Source of the DNA: DATJHM01 sp963777355
GTDB lineage: Bacteria; Chloroflexota; Ktedonobacteria; Ktedonobacterales; Ktedonobacteraceae
Reading direction: 5' to 3'
DNA: 64,000 bases
Assembly: GCA_963777355.1 (NCBI GenBank)
Contig: CAVZQK010000001.1
Coordinates: 248,001-312,000, forward strand
Both the position numbers and the translations under genes were made by a program. Each line of letters begins with the position of its first letter. Positions within the stretch are counted from its first letter, which is position 1. Positions 6,736 through 15,772 of the stretch are shown here, piece by piece. A model generated the notes under the pieces. The model did no database searches and had not been told where the DNA came from. It was given only the letters and a program-made list of their open reading frames with translations.

Positions 6736-9547
6736 CTTCCTCCTCACGGAAACGCCTGGTGAGCTCGATGCGGGTCATGTCTCCCTGCTTTAAAAGTGGA
6801 TAAGGGAGGTGCGGAGCCATAAGATCGTAGGCGCGATCCAGCATACGTTTGCTGGAGAAGAGCAGGAAGGCGCGACCTCGTGAGAGCTTCACCAGTCGAT
6901 ACATCTCTCTGGCAATGGCCAGCATATAGTCGTCCGATCCAGGCCCAAAGGTGGGGGCAGGTAGGTCACGTGGGATGTAGAGCAGGGCGTTGCTTTCATA
7001 GTCGAAGGTCAGGGGCAAAATCCGCTCGATGACCTCTGGACGCTCAACTGGATCGAGTCCTACGCGTTTACGGAAATAGCTAAAGTTTGGCCCTTTCTCT
7101 TCCGGCTTCAATGGATTGGGCGTGCCGATAGTTGCTAACGTTGCTGAGGTGCAGATAACGTTACACTTATCAAAAAGCTTTTCTTGTAGCCACGTGGTCA
7201 CGTCCAGCGGGGCGGCTGAGGCCTGAAGAATATTGCCCTGTCTTGATCCTTCTACGCGGTCAACGTAGTAGACAAATTTAGCGGTGTTGGCAACTGAGAA
7301 GACCTGGCGGACGTTCTCTGAAAGATTCTGCGTGCGCTTGAGCAGTTTGTCATAGAGCTGCTCGTCTTTTTCTTGCATATTCTTTGGTCGCTGCTTACGC
7401 AGGGAATCCGCAAGATCACCGATGACGGTTGCCAGGCGTAGCCCTTCCTCCAGGGGTTCCTCCAGGTTGCAGCGCCCTTTGAAGCCGGGCTGCGCAACTT
7501 GCTCCAGGCGGCTCCAGACTCCGCTGGCGGTTTTAATTACTTCATCTTGCAAGCGCAGCAGGCTGTGATCTTTAAGCATCCGTTGAGCGAGCAGGGTGGT
7601 GATCTGGTGAGGGCTGACAGTAGTCGTAAATGAGCGCGTCGCTTCTTCCTCTAGATGGTGTGCCTCATCCAGAATTATTACATCTCGCTCTGGTAGGAGA
7701 AAACCACCCATCGCAGCATCGATAAGGAGCAGTGTGTGGTTGACGACGATTACCTGAGCTAGCGTGGAGCGCTCACGCATCTGGCGTACGTAGCAGTCCG
7801 CGTAAAAGTTGCACTTGCTCCAGGCGCACTGGTCGCTATCGGCGTTGACGCGCCCACGAATATCGCCAGGGAGCTGGAAACCGAGTATCTCGAAGTCACC
7901 CTGAAATTCCGATTCTGGATCACTCGTTAGATCATAGAGGCGCTGGAAGTCGCGATTTTTCGTGAAGTTCTGGAAGCCAAATTTCTCTGCCTCTAGACGA
8001 TCAAGACAGACGTAGTTGCCGAAGCCTTTGACGAGGGCGGCTTCAAAATGTTTGATATGCTTCTGGATAAAGGGAATGTCTTTGTAAAAAAGCTGTTCTT
8101 GCAGGGCTTTATTGGCTGTACTGACGATGGCTATCTTGCCAGAGCGGACCGCGGGTATCAAATAAGAGATGGTTTTCCCTGTGCCTGTCGCCGCTTCTAT
8201 TATGGCCGGAATATTCTGGGTAATGGCCTGAGCAACAACGGCGGCCATCTCTACCTGTGCCGGACGCTCTTCATAGCCAGGGAGACGCCGCGAGAGAATA
8301 CCACCCTGGCAGAGGTCTTCGGTGATCAATTTCTGCAAATGCAGATCATTTGCTGTTGCTGCCTTTGGCAGTTTTTTCTGGTTGGGAGCAACAGGCTTAC
8401 GCTCAGGCGCAAATAGTTCTGCCTCTTCTGCAACTGTACGGGCGGAAGAGGATGCTGTTTCCCTCTGGAGTGAGTCTGGCGCGGAAGGTTTCTGGCGTAG
8501 CTTTGCTAGCGGAAAGGGTATGGGCGCTGTTTCTTCTTCTGGCGGCAAGTTTAATCTAGGCGTCTGCGGCGGCGCGGATTTTTGTAGCAAGAGAGGGGCC
8601 GGTGTCTCAGGTACCTCAACGCTGCTATCTGCTGGCTCCAGCATTGTTTCTTGCGCCTGGAGGGAAAGCAGCTTTTTGGCGCGACTACTCGGCGCTGTTG
8701 CCGGGGCAATTGTCAGGCGTGGCTCGCTCGTATTTTTGACGCTAAAGCCCATGAGGGCGCTTAAGTAGTTATCTGAGAATTGCATTACATGGGCGAAACG
8801 TTCTTCTGCTTTGTAGGAGAGCGCCTGCATGAGAACCCGCTCGACGGCGGACGAGATTGCCGGATTAAATGTGCTGGGCAGGGGGATGGCGTCTCGCTCT
8901 TGCTCGGCTTGTAGCTGTTCGCGGTTGCTGCTCTCATAAGGGCGACGGCCACAGAGCCATTCATAGGCCATGACCGCCAGGGCATATTGATCGCTGGCCG
9001 CTTCTGCTTTGCCGCGCAACTGCTCAGGGGCAGCATAGAGCAAGGTAAGATTATCATCTTCTGGGATAGCCGAGGTGTTGAGCGCAAATTCTGCCAGAAC
9101 CAGATCGTTGTGCTGAGCACCGAAGATATGGGCAGGTTGCAGATTGCTGTGAAGGATGCTGTTGACATGCGCATAGTGAAGAGCGCTGGCAATGGGCGAA
9201 AGCAGCTGTTTTACTTTATCGGGAGCCAGTTGTGTTCCCTGGCTTATACTCTGTCGGAGCGTTTCACCGGGGATATATTCTGCAACCAGGTAGCCATGCT
9301 CATTGTCGAAACCAACCTCGTTGATGCGTTCAATATTGCGGTTGGCTAGCTTCTTGAGCTGTTTGCCGCGTACCAAAAAGGCTTCTTTCTCCTCTAAAGA
9401 GGTAAACGGCTTGTTGATCCGTTTGATTGTAAGTTCTTTTGCGCGTTTTTTTGAGCTATAGCCTTTATAGTAAGTACTTGTAGAACTTACATGGAGCAGT
9501 TCGGTAATGGTGTAGGTCCCGATCTGCCGTAGCTCTACCTCTGCCAT
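6656..9547 (-). CDS. Pseudokinase-DinG helicase fusion (main frame, 3' end frameshifted)
   Basis: The start is placed at 9547 (MAEVELRQIGTYTI), preceded by GAGTGAGG; the open frame extends upstream but through a repeat. Residues about 10-275 are a protein-kinase fold that keeps the beta-3 lysine (TIKRI) and the APE region (AAPEQL). The catalytic loop reads ILHSNLQPAHI instead of HRDxKxxN, and DFG is replaced by AEFA, so phosphotransfer is unlikely. After a Ser/Pro/Ala-rich linker comes a DinG/XPD helicase: Walker A EAATGTGKT, four cysteines spaced for a 4Fe-4S cluster (YVCLDRL, DQCAWSKCNFYADCY) and the DEAHH box. After FREEEG the frame is lost by one base. The rest is at 6364-6735. Confidence 0.85.
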   Translation of the reverse strand: MAEVELRQIGTYTITELLHVSSTSTYYKGYSSKKRAKELTIKRINKPFTSLEEKEAFLVRGKQLKKLANRNIERINEVGFDNEHGYLVAEYIPGETLRQSISQGTQLAPDKVKQLLSPIASALHYAHVNSILHSNLQPAHIFGAQHNDLVLAEFALNTSAIPEDDNLTLLYAAPEQLRGKAEAASDQYALAVMAYEWLCGRRPYESSNREQLQAEQERDAIPLPSTFNPAISSAVERVLMQALSYKAEERFAHVMQFSDNYLSALMGFSVKNTSEPRLTIAPATAPSSRAKKLLSLQAQETMLEPADSSVEVPETPAPLLLQKSAPPQTPRLNLPPEEETAPIPFPLAKLRQKPSAPDSLQRETASSSARTVAEEAELFAPERKPVAPNQKKLPKAATANDLHLQKLITEDLCQGGILSRRLPGYEERPAQVEMAAVVAQAITQNIPAIIEAATGTGKTISYLIPAVRSGKIAIVSTANKALQEQLFYKDIPFIQKHIKHFEAALVKGFGNYVCLDRLEAEKFGFQNFTKNRDFQRLYDLTSDPESEFQGDFEILGFQLPGDIRGRVNADSDQCAWSKCNFYADCYVRQMRERSTLAQVIVVNHTLLLIDAAMGGFLLPERDVIILDEAHHLEEEATRSFTTTVSPHQITTLLAQRMLKDHSLLRLQDEVIKTASGVWSRLEQVAQPGFKGRCNLEEPLEEGLRLATVIGDLADSLRKQRPKNMQEKDEQLYDKLLKRTQNLSENVRQVFSVANTAKFVYYVDRVEGSRQGNILQASAAPLDVTTWLQEKLFDKCNVICTSATLATIGTPNPLKPEEKGPNFSYFRKRVGLDPVERPEVIERILPLTFDYESNALLYIPRDLPAPTFGPGSDDYMLAIAREMYRLVKLSRGRAFLLFSSKRMLDRAYDLMAPHLPYPLLKQGDMTRIELTRRFREEEGLSAVRSKKLLGRGRYRWRGPLARRD

Positions 9548-9670
9548 GAATTGCCTCACTCCCCCAGATAGATACGAACACATGTTTTTTTGTTGCATGG
9601 GCAGTATAGCACAGGATAGGCCAGCGAACAATGGAGATAGGCTCTCTCCCTTCTCAGCTCTCGCAACTTT

Positions 9671-9745
9671 GTAGGGACGGCTGTTGACCGTGCCCCCTCT
9701 GGGGGTCTCTGTCCGCGCTAGCCTACCACCTCTCTCGACGTACAC
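9671..9745 (+). repeat. Dispersed intergenic repeat, copy 2 of 3
   Basis: Starts GTAGGGACGGCTGTTGACC, passes through CCCCCTCTGGGGG (a short hairpin) and ends CCTACCACCTCTCTCG. It lies between the divergent helicase and nrtR genes. It matches the copies at 511-580 (inverted) and 27693-27745. Confidence 0.75.
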
Positions 9746-9794
9746 CGCGACGGCGAGACGGCTCTCCCAAAATGTTCTAATTTTTCGAGAGTAC

Positions 9795-9823
9795 TTGACA
9801 GTGAGGAGATATTAGTGTATAAA
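9795..9823 (+). promoter_or_regulatory. Sigma-70-type promoter for nrtR-like gene
   Basis: TTGACA at 9795-9800 and TATAAA at 9818-9823 are separated by exactly 17 bases, a near-consensus housekeeping promoter. It is about 140 bases upstream of the regulator ATG. Confidence 0.75.
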
Positions 9824-9832
9824 GTACACTAA
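9812..9832 (+). promoter_or_regulatory. Palindromic operator candidate overlapping the -10 box
   Basis: TTAGTGTA and TACACTAA form a perfect 8-base inverted repeat separated by TAAAG. It covers the -10 element of the preceding promoter. Position and symmetry fit repression by a dimeric winged-helix regulator, most simply the NrtR-like product encoded downstream. Confidence 0.6.
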
Positions 9833-9961
9833 GTAACATAGCGGTTATATTTTCATGTATATTCCTCAAGTACTGATAGTATAGAACGCAGTATTTATTT
9901 TGTCGAGTGCCAAAAACAACGAGAACATTTTATTCTACTGAGTGCAGTATACGAAAGAGAC

Positions 9962-10716
9962 ATGGCGATGGAAGAGCAAGCTATAACGGTTGTAGAAGGA
10001 CAGGCGGGAACCCTGGTTGACGAGAAATATTATTCATCTGAGGCCGCCACTCATCAGTATGATGCGAGCAAATATGAGCGTCCATCGGTGACGGTTGATG
10101 TTGTGATGATGAGCTTGCGCCAGCGGGATCTTCAGGTGCTTTTGATTAAGCGTCGTGCCTGGCCTTATGAGGGGATGTGGGCGGTTCCTGGCGGCTTTGT
10201 GAATATTAACGAATCGCTGGAGACGGCGGCGAAGCGCGAGTTGCAGGAGGAGATCGAGATCCAGGATGTCTACCTGGAACAGCTCTATACGTTCGGTGAT
10301 CCTGGCCGCGATCCACGCACGCGGGTTATTACTGTTGTCTATTTTGCTCTGCTAGATTCAGAGCGTCTCCAGGTGAGGGCCTCTGATGATGCCTCTGATG
10401 TAGGCTGGTTCTCGGTCTATGATTTACCACCCCTGGCCTTCGATCACGATAAGATTCTCGATTACGCGCTGAATCGTCTGCGTGGGAAGCTGGAATATAC
10501 GACGATAGCGTTTAGCCTTTTGCCTGAACAATTTACTTTGCGGGAGTTGCAGCGCGTCTATGAGATTATTCTGCATCGTCGCCTGGATAAACGCAATTTC
10601 CGTAAGAAGATTTTTCGACGGGAATCCTGGAAGATACGGGGAATAAAAAGATGGAGGGGACGCATCGCCCGGCCCGGCTCTATAATTTCAATCCTGCCGC
10701 CGAACATAAACTCTAA
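9962..10716 (+). CDS. nrtR: NrtR-like Nudix transcriptional regulator (one-base deletion near 3' end)
   Basis: Residues about 40-170 form a Nudix fold (VTVDVVMMSLRQ, WAVPGGFVNINESLETAAKRE). The Nudix box ends LQEEIEI, with the usual glycine replaced by Glu, as expected for an ADP-ribose sensor rather than an active hydrolase. Residues about 175-250 form a winged helix (FTLRELQRVYEIIL, RNFRKKI). NrtR proteins sense ADP-ribose or NAD intermediates and control NAD metabolism genes. The literal frame ends at 10732 with an atypical tail. Adding one T to the T-run near 10613 restores the family ending TGILEDTGNKK ... HRPARLYNFNP and a stop at 10714-10716. No NAD biosynthesis gene is adjacent. Confidence 0.85.
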
Positions 10717-10730
10717 TTTTTGCTCTGTAT

Positions 10731-10778
10731 AGCCAGACCCCCTCTCTTGTAACTGAAGAGAGGGGGTCTGGCTTTTTT
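10731..10778 (+). terminator. Strong intrinsic terminator, probably bidirectional
   Basis: AGCCAGACCCCCTCTCTT pairs perfectly with AAGAGAGGGGGTCTGGCT and is followed by a T-run on the plus strand. It lies between the convergent nrtR and 10780-11502 genes, so it may end both transcripts. Confidence 0.92.
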
Positions 10779-10779
10779 C

Positions 10780-11502
10780 CTATAGCTGATTGAGGCGGGC
10801 GGTGCAGTAAGAGATCTGGGCTGTGTTCCAGCCGATACAATCAATGCGGGTGCCAATCCCCAGATTCAGCAATGTGCCCTCTGTGGTCAGGGGCAGATTG
10901 CGATGTGGGTCCCACAGAGCTGGCAATGCCTGGGCCTGCGAGGCCCGTTCTGGTGAGAGATGGATCGGGTAGAGCCGACGTGTGCAGACATCGAAGATGT
11001 AGCGTGGGAAGTGCAGAACCTCGCGCCGCCAGACTACATGATCGACTTGCGTAGAGATAGCCTCGCTGTTGCTGTCTTCATCTTCCTGTTCGCCATTTTC
11101 TGTATTTTCTGTATAGAGCGAACGAAGGAGCGAGGCAAATTGTTGGGCTTGTTGCGGACTGAGCGTTATACGTTCGACATAGCGTCCACGTGGATTGAGC
11201 ACGGCCAGGATCTGTGAGCCCTGGTGGAGAAGTTGCCGTAGCAAACGTGGCGGATCAAGCAGGTAGGTTCCCCATTCCTGAGAGACTATCGTCTCGCCTT
11301 GTTGCTCGTGGCGGCAATGCCAGACCTGAAAGATGACGCGCTGATTTTTATATTCACACTGGCATTCCTGCCATGATGGATAACCTCGTCGCTGTATTTC
11401 TCGGTGGACATAATTCGATAGTCCAACGAAGACACCGGCAGTAACACCTAGAGCGAGTCCACGTATGAGCGTTAAGTGCTGCGTATCAGTCGCTTTACTC
11501 AT
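10780..11502 (-). CDS. Conserved-looking membrane-anchored protein of unknown function
   Basis: This is a 240-residue protein I do not recognise. Residues about 12-30 (LIRGLALGVTAGVFVGLSNYV) form one hydrophobic segment near the N-terminus. The rest is soluble, with an acidic patch (ENGEQEDEDSNSE) near residue 140 and a Trp/Tyr-rich C-terminus (WNTAQISYC). The gene starts inside the stop codon of the HAD hydrolase (ATGA overlap), so the two are translated together. A membrane-tethered partner of the hydrolase is possible but unproven. Confidence 0.75.
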   Translation of the reverse strand: MSKATDTQHLTLIRGLALGVTAGVFVGLSNYVHREIQRRGYPSWQECQCEYKNQRVIFQVWHCRHEQQGETIVSQEWGTYLLDPPRLLRQLLHQGSQILAVLNPRGRYVERITLSPQQAQQFASLLRSLYTENTENGEQEDEDSNSEAISTQVDHVVWRREVLHFPRYIFDVCTRRLYPIHLSPERASQAQALPALWDPHRNLPLTTEGTLLNLGIGTRIDCIGWNTAQISYCTARLNQL

Positions 11503-12242
11503 GGGTTTGCAACCTCCAGCAGATCAAGTAGTTCGTCGAGTGAATGAATGAGTAGACAATCGACAGTGCTTTCCTGTAGCTTCCTTGTCCGGTCAAGCAA
11601 GACGGGTGTGATGCCGACAGCCCTGGCTCCCAGGACATCATTGACGTACATGTCTCCCACGTGCAGACTGTAATCGCTAATAGCATTGGCGCGTTGTAAT
11701 GCGAGCTCATACAGTTGAGGGGCTGGCTTGGCGTGGCGCGTGACAGCAGAGATCAGGAGACAATCAAAGTATGGGGTGAGATGGAGCTTCTGGAGAATCG
11801 GCCCCAGGTCTCCTCCCCAATCAGAGATAACACCGAGGGTGTATCCATGCGCTTTCAGTGTCTCCAGGGTCTTAATGACGTCTGGATAGATTTCCCAGCT
11901 GGTATGGAGCGAAAATTCTTCATTAATGCGCTCTGCCAGTTGGTAGAGTCTGGCCTCGTCGTGCTCCTCCACGAAAGGACGCAGGAGCTGTATGTAGTAT
12001 CCAATCCAGAAATCAGTGATCGTCTGTTCTTCTGCCCAGAGCCGTCGATTGAGCTGCGTCTGACGGAAGAAGTAGGCTTCCGCTTCCTGCATCTGCTGCA
12101 AGACTTGCTCAAGATGGATATGCAGATCCAACTGTTTGCATACTTGCAGACAAATTTCTGGCGTTGAGGGGTAAGGTCGGAGCAGAGTAAATCCTGCGTC
12201 AAAAAAGACTGTACGTATTGATTGTGGCTGTTCTAATGGCAT
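11499..12242 (-). CDS. HAD-superfamily hydrolase
   Basis: This 247-residue haloacid-dehalogenase-type phosphatase has all four motifs. Motif I is FFDAGFTLL near residue 13; the second acidic residue is replaced by Gly (DxG, as in several HAD subgroups). Motif II is GVISDWGGD near residue 137, motif III is the lysine of HAKPAP, and motif IV is HVGDMYVNDVLGA near residue 193. A helical cap lies between residues 20 and 95. Substrates are usually small phosphorylated metabolites; none can be assigned. The stop codon overlaps the start of the membrane-anchored protein downstream. Confidence 0.9.
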   Translation of the reverse strand: MPLEQPQSIRTVFFDAGFTLLRPYPSTPEICLQVCKQLDLHIHLEQVLQQMQEAEAYFFRQTQLNRRLWAEEQTITDFWIGYYIQLLRPFVEEHDEARLYQLAERINEEFSLHTSWEIYPDVIKTLETLKAHGYTLGVISDWGGDLGPILQKLHLTPYFDCLLISAVTRHAKPAPQLYELALQRANAISDYSLHVGDMYVNDVLGARAVGITPVLLDRTRKLQESTVDCLLIHSLDELLDLLEVANP

Positions 12243-12355
12243 TCTAAACCTGTTCTTTCCCGGACGGTAATAAAAAGTCTAGCATGCTCTCCCTGTTCCT
12301 GTCAATATAGCTGCATGCCTGGTGTACTTTTCTTATACCGGTCTTTTGCTCTTCA

Positions 12356-12394
12356 AAAAGAGGCGATTGCATACTTTTTAGTACGCAATCGCCT
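12356..12394 (-). terminator. Intrinsic terminator of prfA
   Basis: AGGCGATTGC and GCAATCGCCT form a perfect 10-base stem. On the minus strand it is followed by CTTTTT, giving a standard rho-independent terminator just after prfA. Confidence 0.88.
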
Positions 12395-12414
12395 GATTCT
12401 TCGTGCGGCTCTTC

Positions 12415-13509
12415 TCAGGCGCTTACCTGGTCCTGAGAGAACATGTTCTGGAGTTTGTCGGCCTGGTCAACGGAGATCAGGTTGTCGATGAATTCATCGA
12501 TGTTGCCGTTGAGGACGCCGGGCAGATTATGGCGGCTCAGGCCGATGCGGTGATCGGTGACACGATCCTGCGGGAAATTATAGGTGCGAATCTTTTCGCT
12601 ACGATCTCCACGCTGAACCTGCGAACGCCGGGATTTACTCAGCTCTTCCTGTCTTTTGGCCTCTTCCATATCCCAGATACGGGCTTTAAGGACGGTCAGG
12701 GCCTTTAATTTATTCTTGAGCTGCGATTTCTCGTCCTGACAGGTGACGACCAGCCCGGTTGGCAGATGCGTGATACGTACGGCTGAGTCGGTGGTGTTGA
12801 CGCTCTGTCCGCCATGCCCTGTGGACCGGTAGACATCGACGCGAATGTCGGTATCTTTAATATCTACTTCAATCTCATCGTCGGCCTCTGGCAGCACGAT
12901 TACCTTCGCGGTTGAGGTATGGATGCGCCCATTTGCCTCGGTTACCGGGACGCGCTGCACACGGTGCGTGCCGCCTTCGTACTTCATACGGCTGTATGCG
13001 CCCTTGCCTTTGACGACAAAGGTAATATCTTTGACTCCGCCCCCCTCGGTATCGTTGGAGTCGAGGATCTCAATCTTCCAGCGTTTTGTATCTGCGTATC
13101 GACTATACATGCGGAAGAGCTCTCCGGCGAAAAGGGCCGCCTCGTCTCCACCTGCTCCGCCCTGAATGGTGACGATGGCATTTTTCTCGTCCATGATATC
13201 TTTTGGCAAGAGGGCAATTTTGACGTCTTCGAGAAGCTGCTCTTTTTGCGCTTTGAGATTCTCAATTTCGGCAAAGGCCATCTCGCGCATCTCGCCCTCT
13301 TCGCTGTTATAGATCTCTTGTGCTTCGTCGAGTTGCTTGTCTACCTCGACGATCTCGTTGTATTTATGAACGACATCCTCAAGCTCTGAATGCTCTTTTC
13401 CGTAGCGCTGGAGCAGATCGAGATCTTCAAGCGCTTCTGGCTGAGCCATAAGTTCATTTAATTGATTGTAGCGCAGCGCCAGGCTGGCAAGTTTTCCCAT
13501 TAAGTCCAT
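12415..13509 (-). CDS. prfA: Peptide chain release factor 1
   Basis: This is a 364-residue RF1, the normal family length. The start at 13509 (MDLMGKLASLALRYNQ) matches the family N-terminus; a longer open frame upstream reads through unrelated sequence. RVPVTEANGRIHTS contains the PxT anticodon tripeptide as PVT, which directs recognition of UAA and UAG. STGHGGQSVNTTDSA near residue 235 carries the GGQ motif that triggers peptidyl-tRNA hydrolysis on the ribosome. The domain order (coiled helical N-terminus, codon recognition, GGQ) is intact, and a strong terminator follows. Confidence 0.97.
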   Translation of the reverse strand: MDLMGKLASLALRYNQLNELMAQPEALEDLDLLQRYGKEHSELEDVVHKYNEIVEVDKQLDEAQEIYNSEEGEMREMAFAEIENLKAQKEQLLEDVKIALLPKDIMDEKNAIVTIQGGAGGDEAALFAGELFRMYSRYADTKRWKIEILDSNDTEGGGVKDITFVVKGKGAYSRMKYEGGTHRVQRVPVTEANGRIHTSTAKVIVLPEADDEIEVDIKDTDIRVDVYRSTGHGGQSVNTTDSAVRITHLPTGLVVTCQDEKSQLKNKLKALTVLKARIWDMEEAKRQEELSKSRRSQVQRGDRSEKIRTYNFPQDRVTDHRIGLSRHNLPGVLNGNIDEFIDNLISVDQADKLQNMFSQDQVSA

Positions 13510-14036
13510 GATTGATAACGCTCCCGATATATCATCTAATGTCGCCCATTCGTCCAGCAGTGATACAAGGAGAAATGTTCTTAACGTAGCACATTGCAGG
13601 CTGCCTAAAGGCAAGGACGAGCTGAAATAGTAGCATGTTGAGCAGCTTTTTTTACGAAGAAAGCTGTACGCTTGTTTGAAGGCATAAGGTGGGGATCGCT
13701 ACCCGGCGGCAAGCAGATAGCGCTCTATTGTTGCACGTTGCCCTGCTTGTACGGTCAGTTGACAACGTAAATATAAGCTGTGGCTGATGGAAAGAAACTG
13801 TTCTCTCATACTTGTAATTATAACATACATTCTGGTCTTCATCTCACTAATAAAAACGAAATTTGTGTAAAGGTTATTCCTCTTGCCCCTCGAAAATGTG
13901 CCGGGAGGGAACCCGGTGGTCCCGACTGTTAACGAATTTCACAGTCAGATACGCGTTCTCGGCGTATACTATGACCATTGGTGTGATGTCGTTTTATCTG
14001 CTGATGTTGCTGCTCTTGAGAAGAAGGGGATCAGCT
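13510..14036. other. Intergenic region between divergent prfA and the ATP-grasp gene
   Basis: No gene is supported here. Open frames run into the ATP-grasp coding region from upstream but do not match that family before its ATG. A TTGACA hexamer occurs at about 13758 without a clear -10 partner. Confidence 0.5.
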
Positions 14037-14981
14037 ATGCGTTTCTGTTTTATTTTAGAAGAAAAATATGTGCAAAAGCCGATGCCAATGGTGATTGCAG
14101 ACCAGTTGGAGCAGTGGGGACACGAGATCGATGTCTTGCAGCCCTATGCAGCGGTGACTAGCCTGACCGATCTTTCTCTGGCGAATTATGATGCCTATGT
14201 GTTAAAGACGGTCTCCGATGGCCCTGGCCTGACTATTCTGGAGGCGGCGGAGGCGGTGGGGATTCCTACGATTAATAATTCACGCGCTATTCGCCTGGTG
14301 CGCGATAAGGCTGTGGCGGCGGCGTATGCGAATGCACGCGGTCTCCCGGTTCCTCTCACCTATTTTGTCGGCCATCCACGGGCGCTGGTGAAGGTCCCGA
14401 CAGACCTCTATCCGGTGGTGGTGAAGCCGAGCAATGGGACCTCGTTGCAGGATATTCACCTGGTGCATACGGTGGAGGAGATGGCCGCGTTGCATCTGGA
14501 TGAGACGACGCACTATCTCGCGATGCGCTATGTCGAGAATACTGGCTATGATATCAAGCTCTATGTCACCGGCCAGGAGGTGCATGCCATTACAAAAGCT
14601 TCGCCATTGCACGGGGAGATTGAGGAGCACGAGATCCCAGTCTCACGGGAAATGTTGCGGCTGGCGCAACGGGTCGGCCAGGTCTTTGGCCTGGATCTCT
14701 ATGGCGTGGATGTGCTGGAGACCGCGCAGGGTCTTGTGCTGGTGGATATTAATGATTTCCCTAGTTTCTATGGCGTGCCTCGCAAGGTGGCAGCTATCTC
14801 GGAGTATATTCTGCATGCTGCCTACCGTTGTCGCCGTGAGCGCGAGAAGGTTGCGGGTCGCCGGGCGAATCTCCGGGTAATCCCAGCGAAGCCGAAGATG
14901 TTACACCGCCAGGATGCAACACTGGTGCCTGCTGAGATGATGCGTGATAGTACTAGCGTAAAGCGCGTGAAGATAAATTAG
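14037..14981 (+). CDS. RimK-like ATP-grasp ligase
   Basis: This is a 314-residue ATP-grasp protein. The ATG at 14037 (MRFCFILEEKYV) has AAGGGG 7 bases upstream and starts the conserved N-terminal fold. Visible elements are RLVRDKAVAAAYA, the ATP-binding strand YPVVVKPSNGTS near residue 125, RYVENTGYDIKLYV, and the metal-binding end DLYGVDVLETAQGLVLVDIN with DINDFPSF near residue 240. ATP-grasp ligases join a carboxylate to an amine or thiol through an acyl phosphate. The closest look-alikes are RimK/LysX-type amino-acid ligases, but no carrier protein gene is adjacent. It ends tail to tail with the histidine phosphatase. Confidence 0.88.
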   Translation: MRFCFILEEKYVQKPMPMVIADQLEQWGHEIDVLQPYAAVTSLTDLSLANYDAYVLKTVSDGPGLTILEAAEAVGIPTINNSRAIRLVRDKAVAAAYANARGLPVPLTYFVGHPRALVKVPTDLYPVVVKPSNGTSLQDIHLVHTVEEMAALHLDETTHYLAMRYVENTGYDIKLYVTGQEVHAITKASPLHGEIEEHEIPVSREMLRLAQRVGQVFGLDLYGVDVLETAQGLVLVDINDFPSFYGVPRKVAAISEYILHAAYRCRREREKVAGRRANLRVIPAKPKMLHRQDATLVPAEMMRDSTSVKRVKIN

Positions 14982-15662
14982 CCCTGTTGTAAATGGGCGA
15001 AGTCGTTCAACATAAAGAGGACTCTGCGCTCTCCTGAAGCACGGATAACGGTAATAGACGTATTGGCGCAGGGGAAGAAGAAACTCTTTTTCCAGTCCCA
15101 GGGCCTCGGCGGCATAGGCGTTGATGGTACCACCATGAGCGAAAATCAGGATACGCTGGCCGATATGGCGTTGCACAATCTCGTTGATGGCGCTAACGAC
15201 GCGTGCCCGAAAGGCTTTGGATGATTCTGCATCGCTGAGCGCATCCCAGCTCCCACTGCTTCCAACCAGGCGGATAATCTCTTCCTGCCTCTGGTTCAGG
15301 GCGCGGGTGAGCATCTCCAGGTTGCCTCCTTCCTGTACATTGGGTATCTCGACAATGTTGCCGATCCGCACCTCCTGGATCTCTTTAACGATAGTCGCTT
15401 GCAGACCTAGATGTTCTAACAGAGGGGCGGCGGTCTCCTGGCAGCGTCTCAAAGGACTGCTATAGGCGGCGGCAAAAGAGAGGTTTTTAAGCCGTTCTGC
15501 AAGGGCGTGGGCCTGTTGACGGCCAATTTTGCTGAGAGGGAGATTGTCATAAATACCACTGGGGATGATTTCATCGGCTGCGGGAATCGCGTCACCATGA
15601 CGGATCAGAAAAAGTTCAGTTGCCTGAGTACGGCGTAACAAAAAGGGATCGCTCGTTTGCAT
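14978..15662 (-). CDS. Histidine phosphatase (phosphoglycerate mutase-like), one-base insertion near 3' end
   Basis: The phosphoacceptor motif LFLIRHGD lies near residue 19, a second active-site arginine in SSPLRRCQET near residue 70, and the second catalytic histidine in ILIFAHGGTINAYA near residue 172. This is the branch-2 histidine phosphatase pattern of broad-specificity phosphatases and phosphoglycerate-mutase-like enzymes. The literal frame continues to 14901 with an unnatural tail. Removing one T from the TTT near 15095 restores the family ending EFFFPCANTSITVIRAS ... VLFMLNDFAHL and a stop at 14978-14980. That turns an 80-base overlap with the ATP-grasp gene into a 4-base one. RBS AAAGGA precedes the ATG. 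Confidence 0.9.
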
Positions 15663-15772
15663 ATCTATCCTTTTGTATTTTCAAATTTCGCTATTGTATC
15701 AGAGAGAAATTGGGCAGGCACTGTCTTGTGCTCAGATGCCTGCCAGCTTCTTTCTCTGCTAGTATTGTACCA

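Noticed and set aside
6690..6750. Programmed frameshift in the helicase gene
   Set aside because: No slippery heptamer plus stimulatory structure is seen, and nine similar single-base breaks elsewhere point to sequence error.
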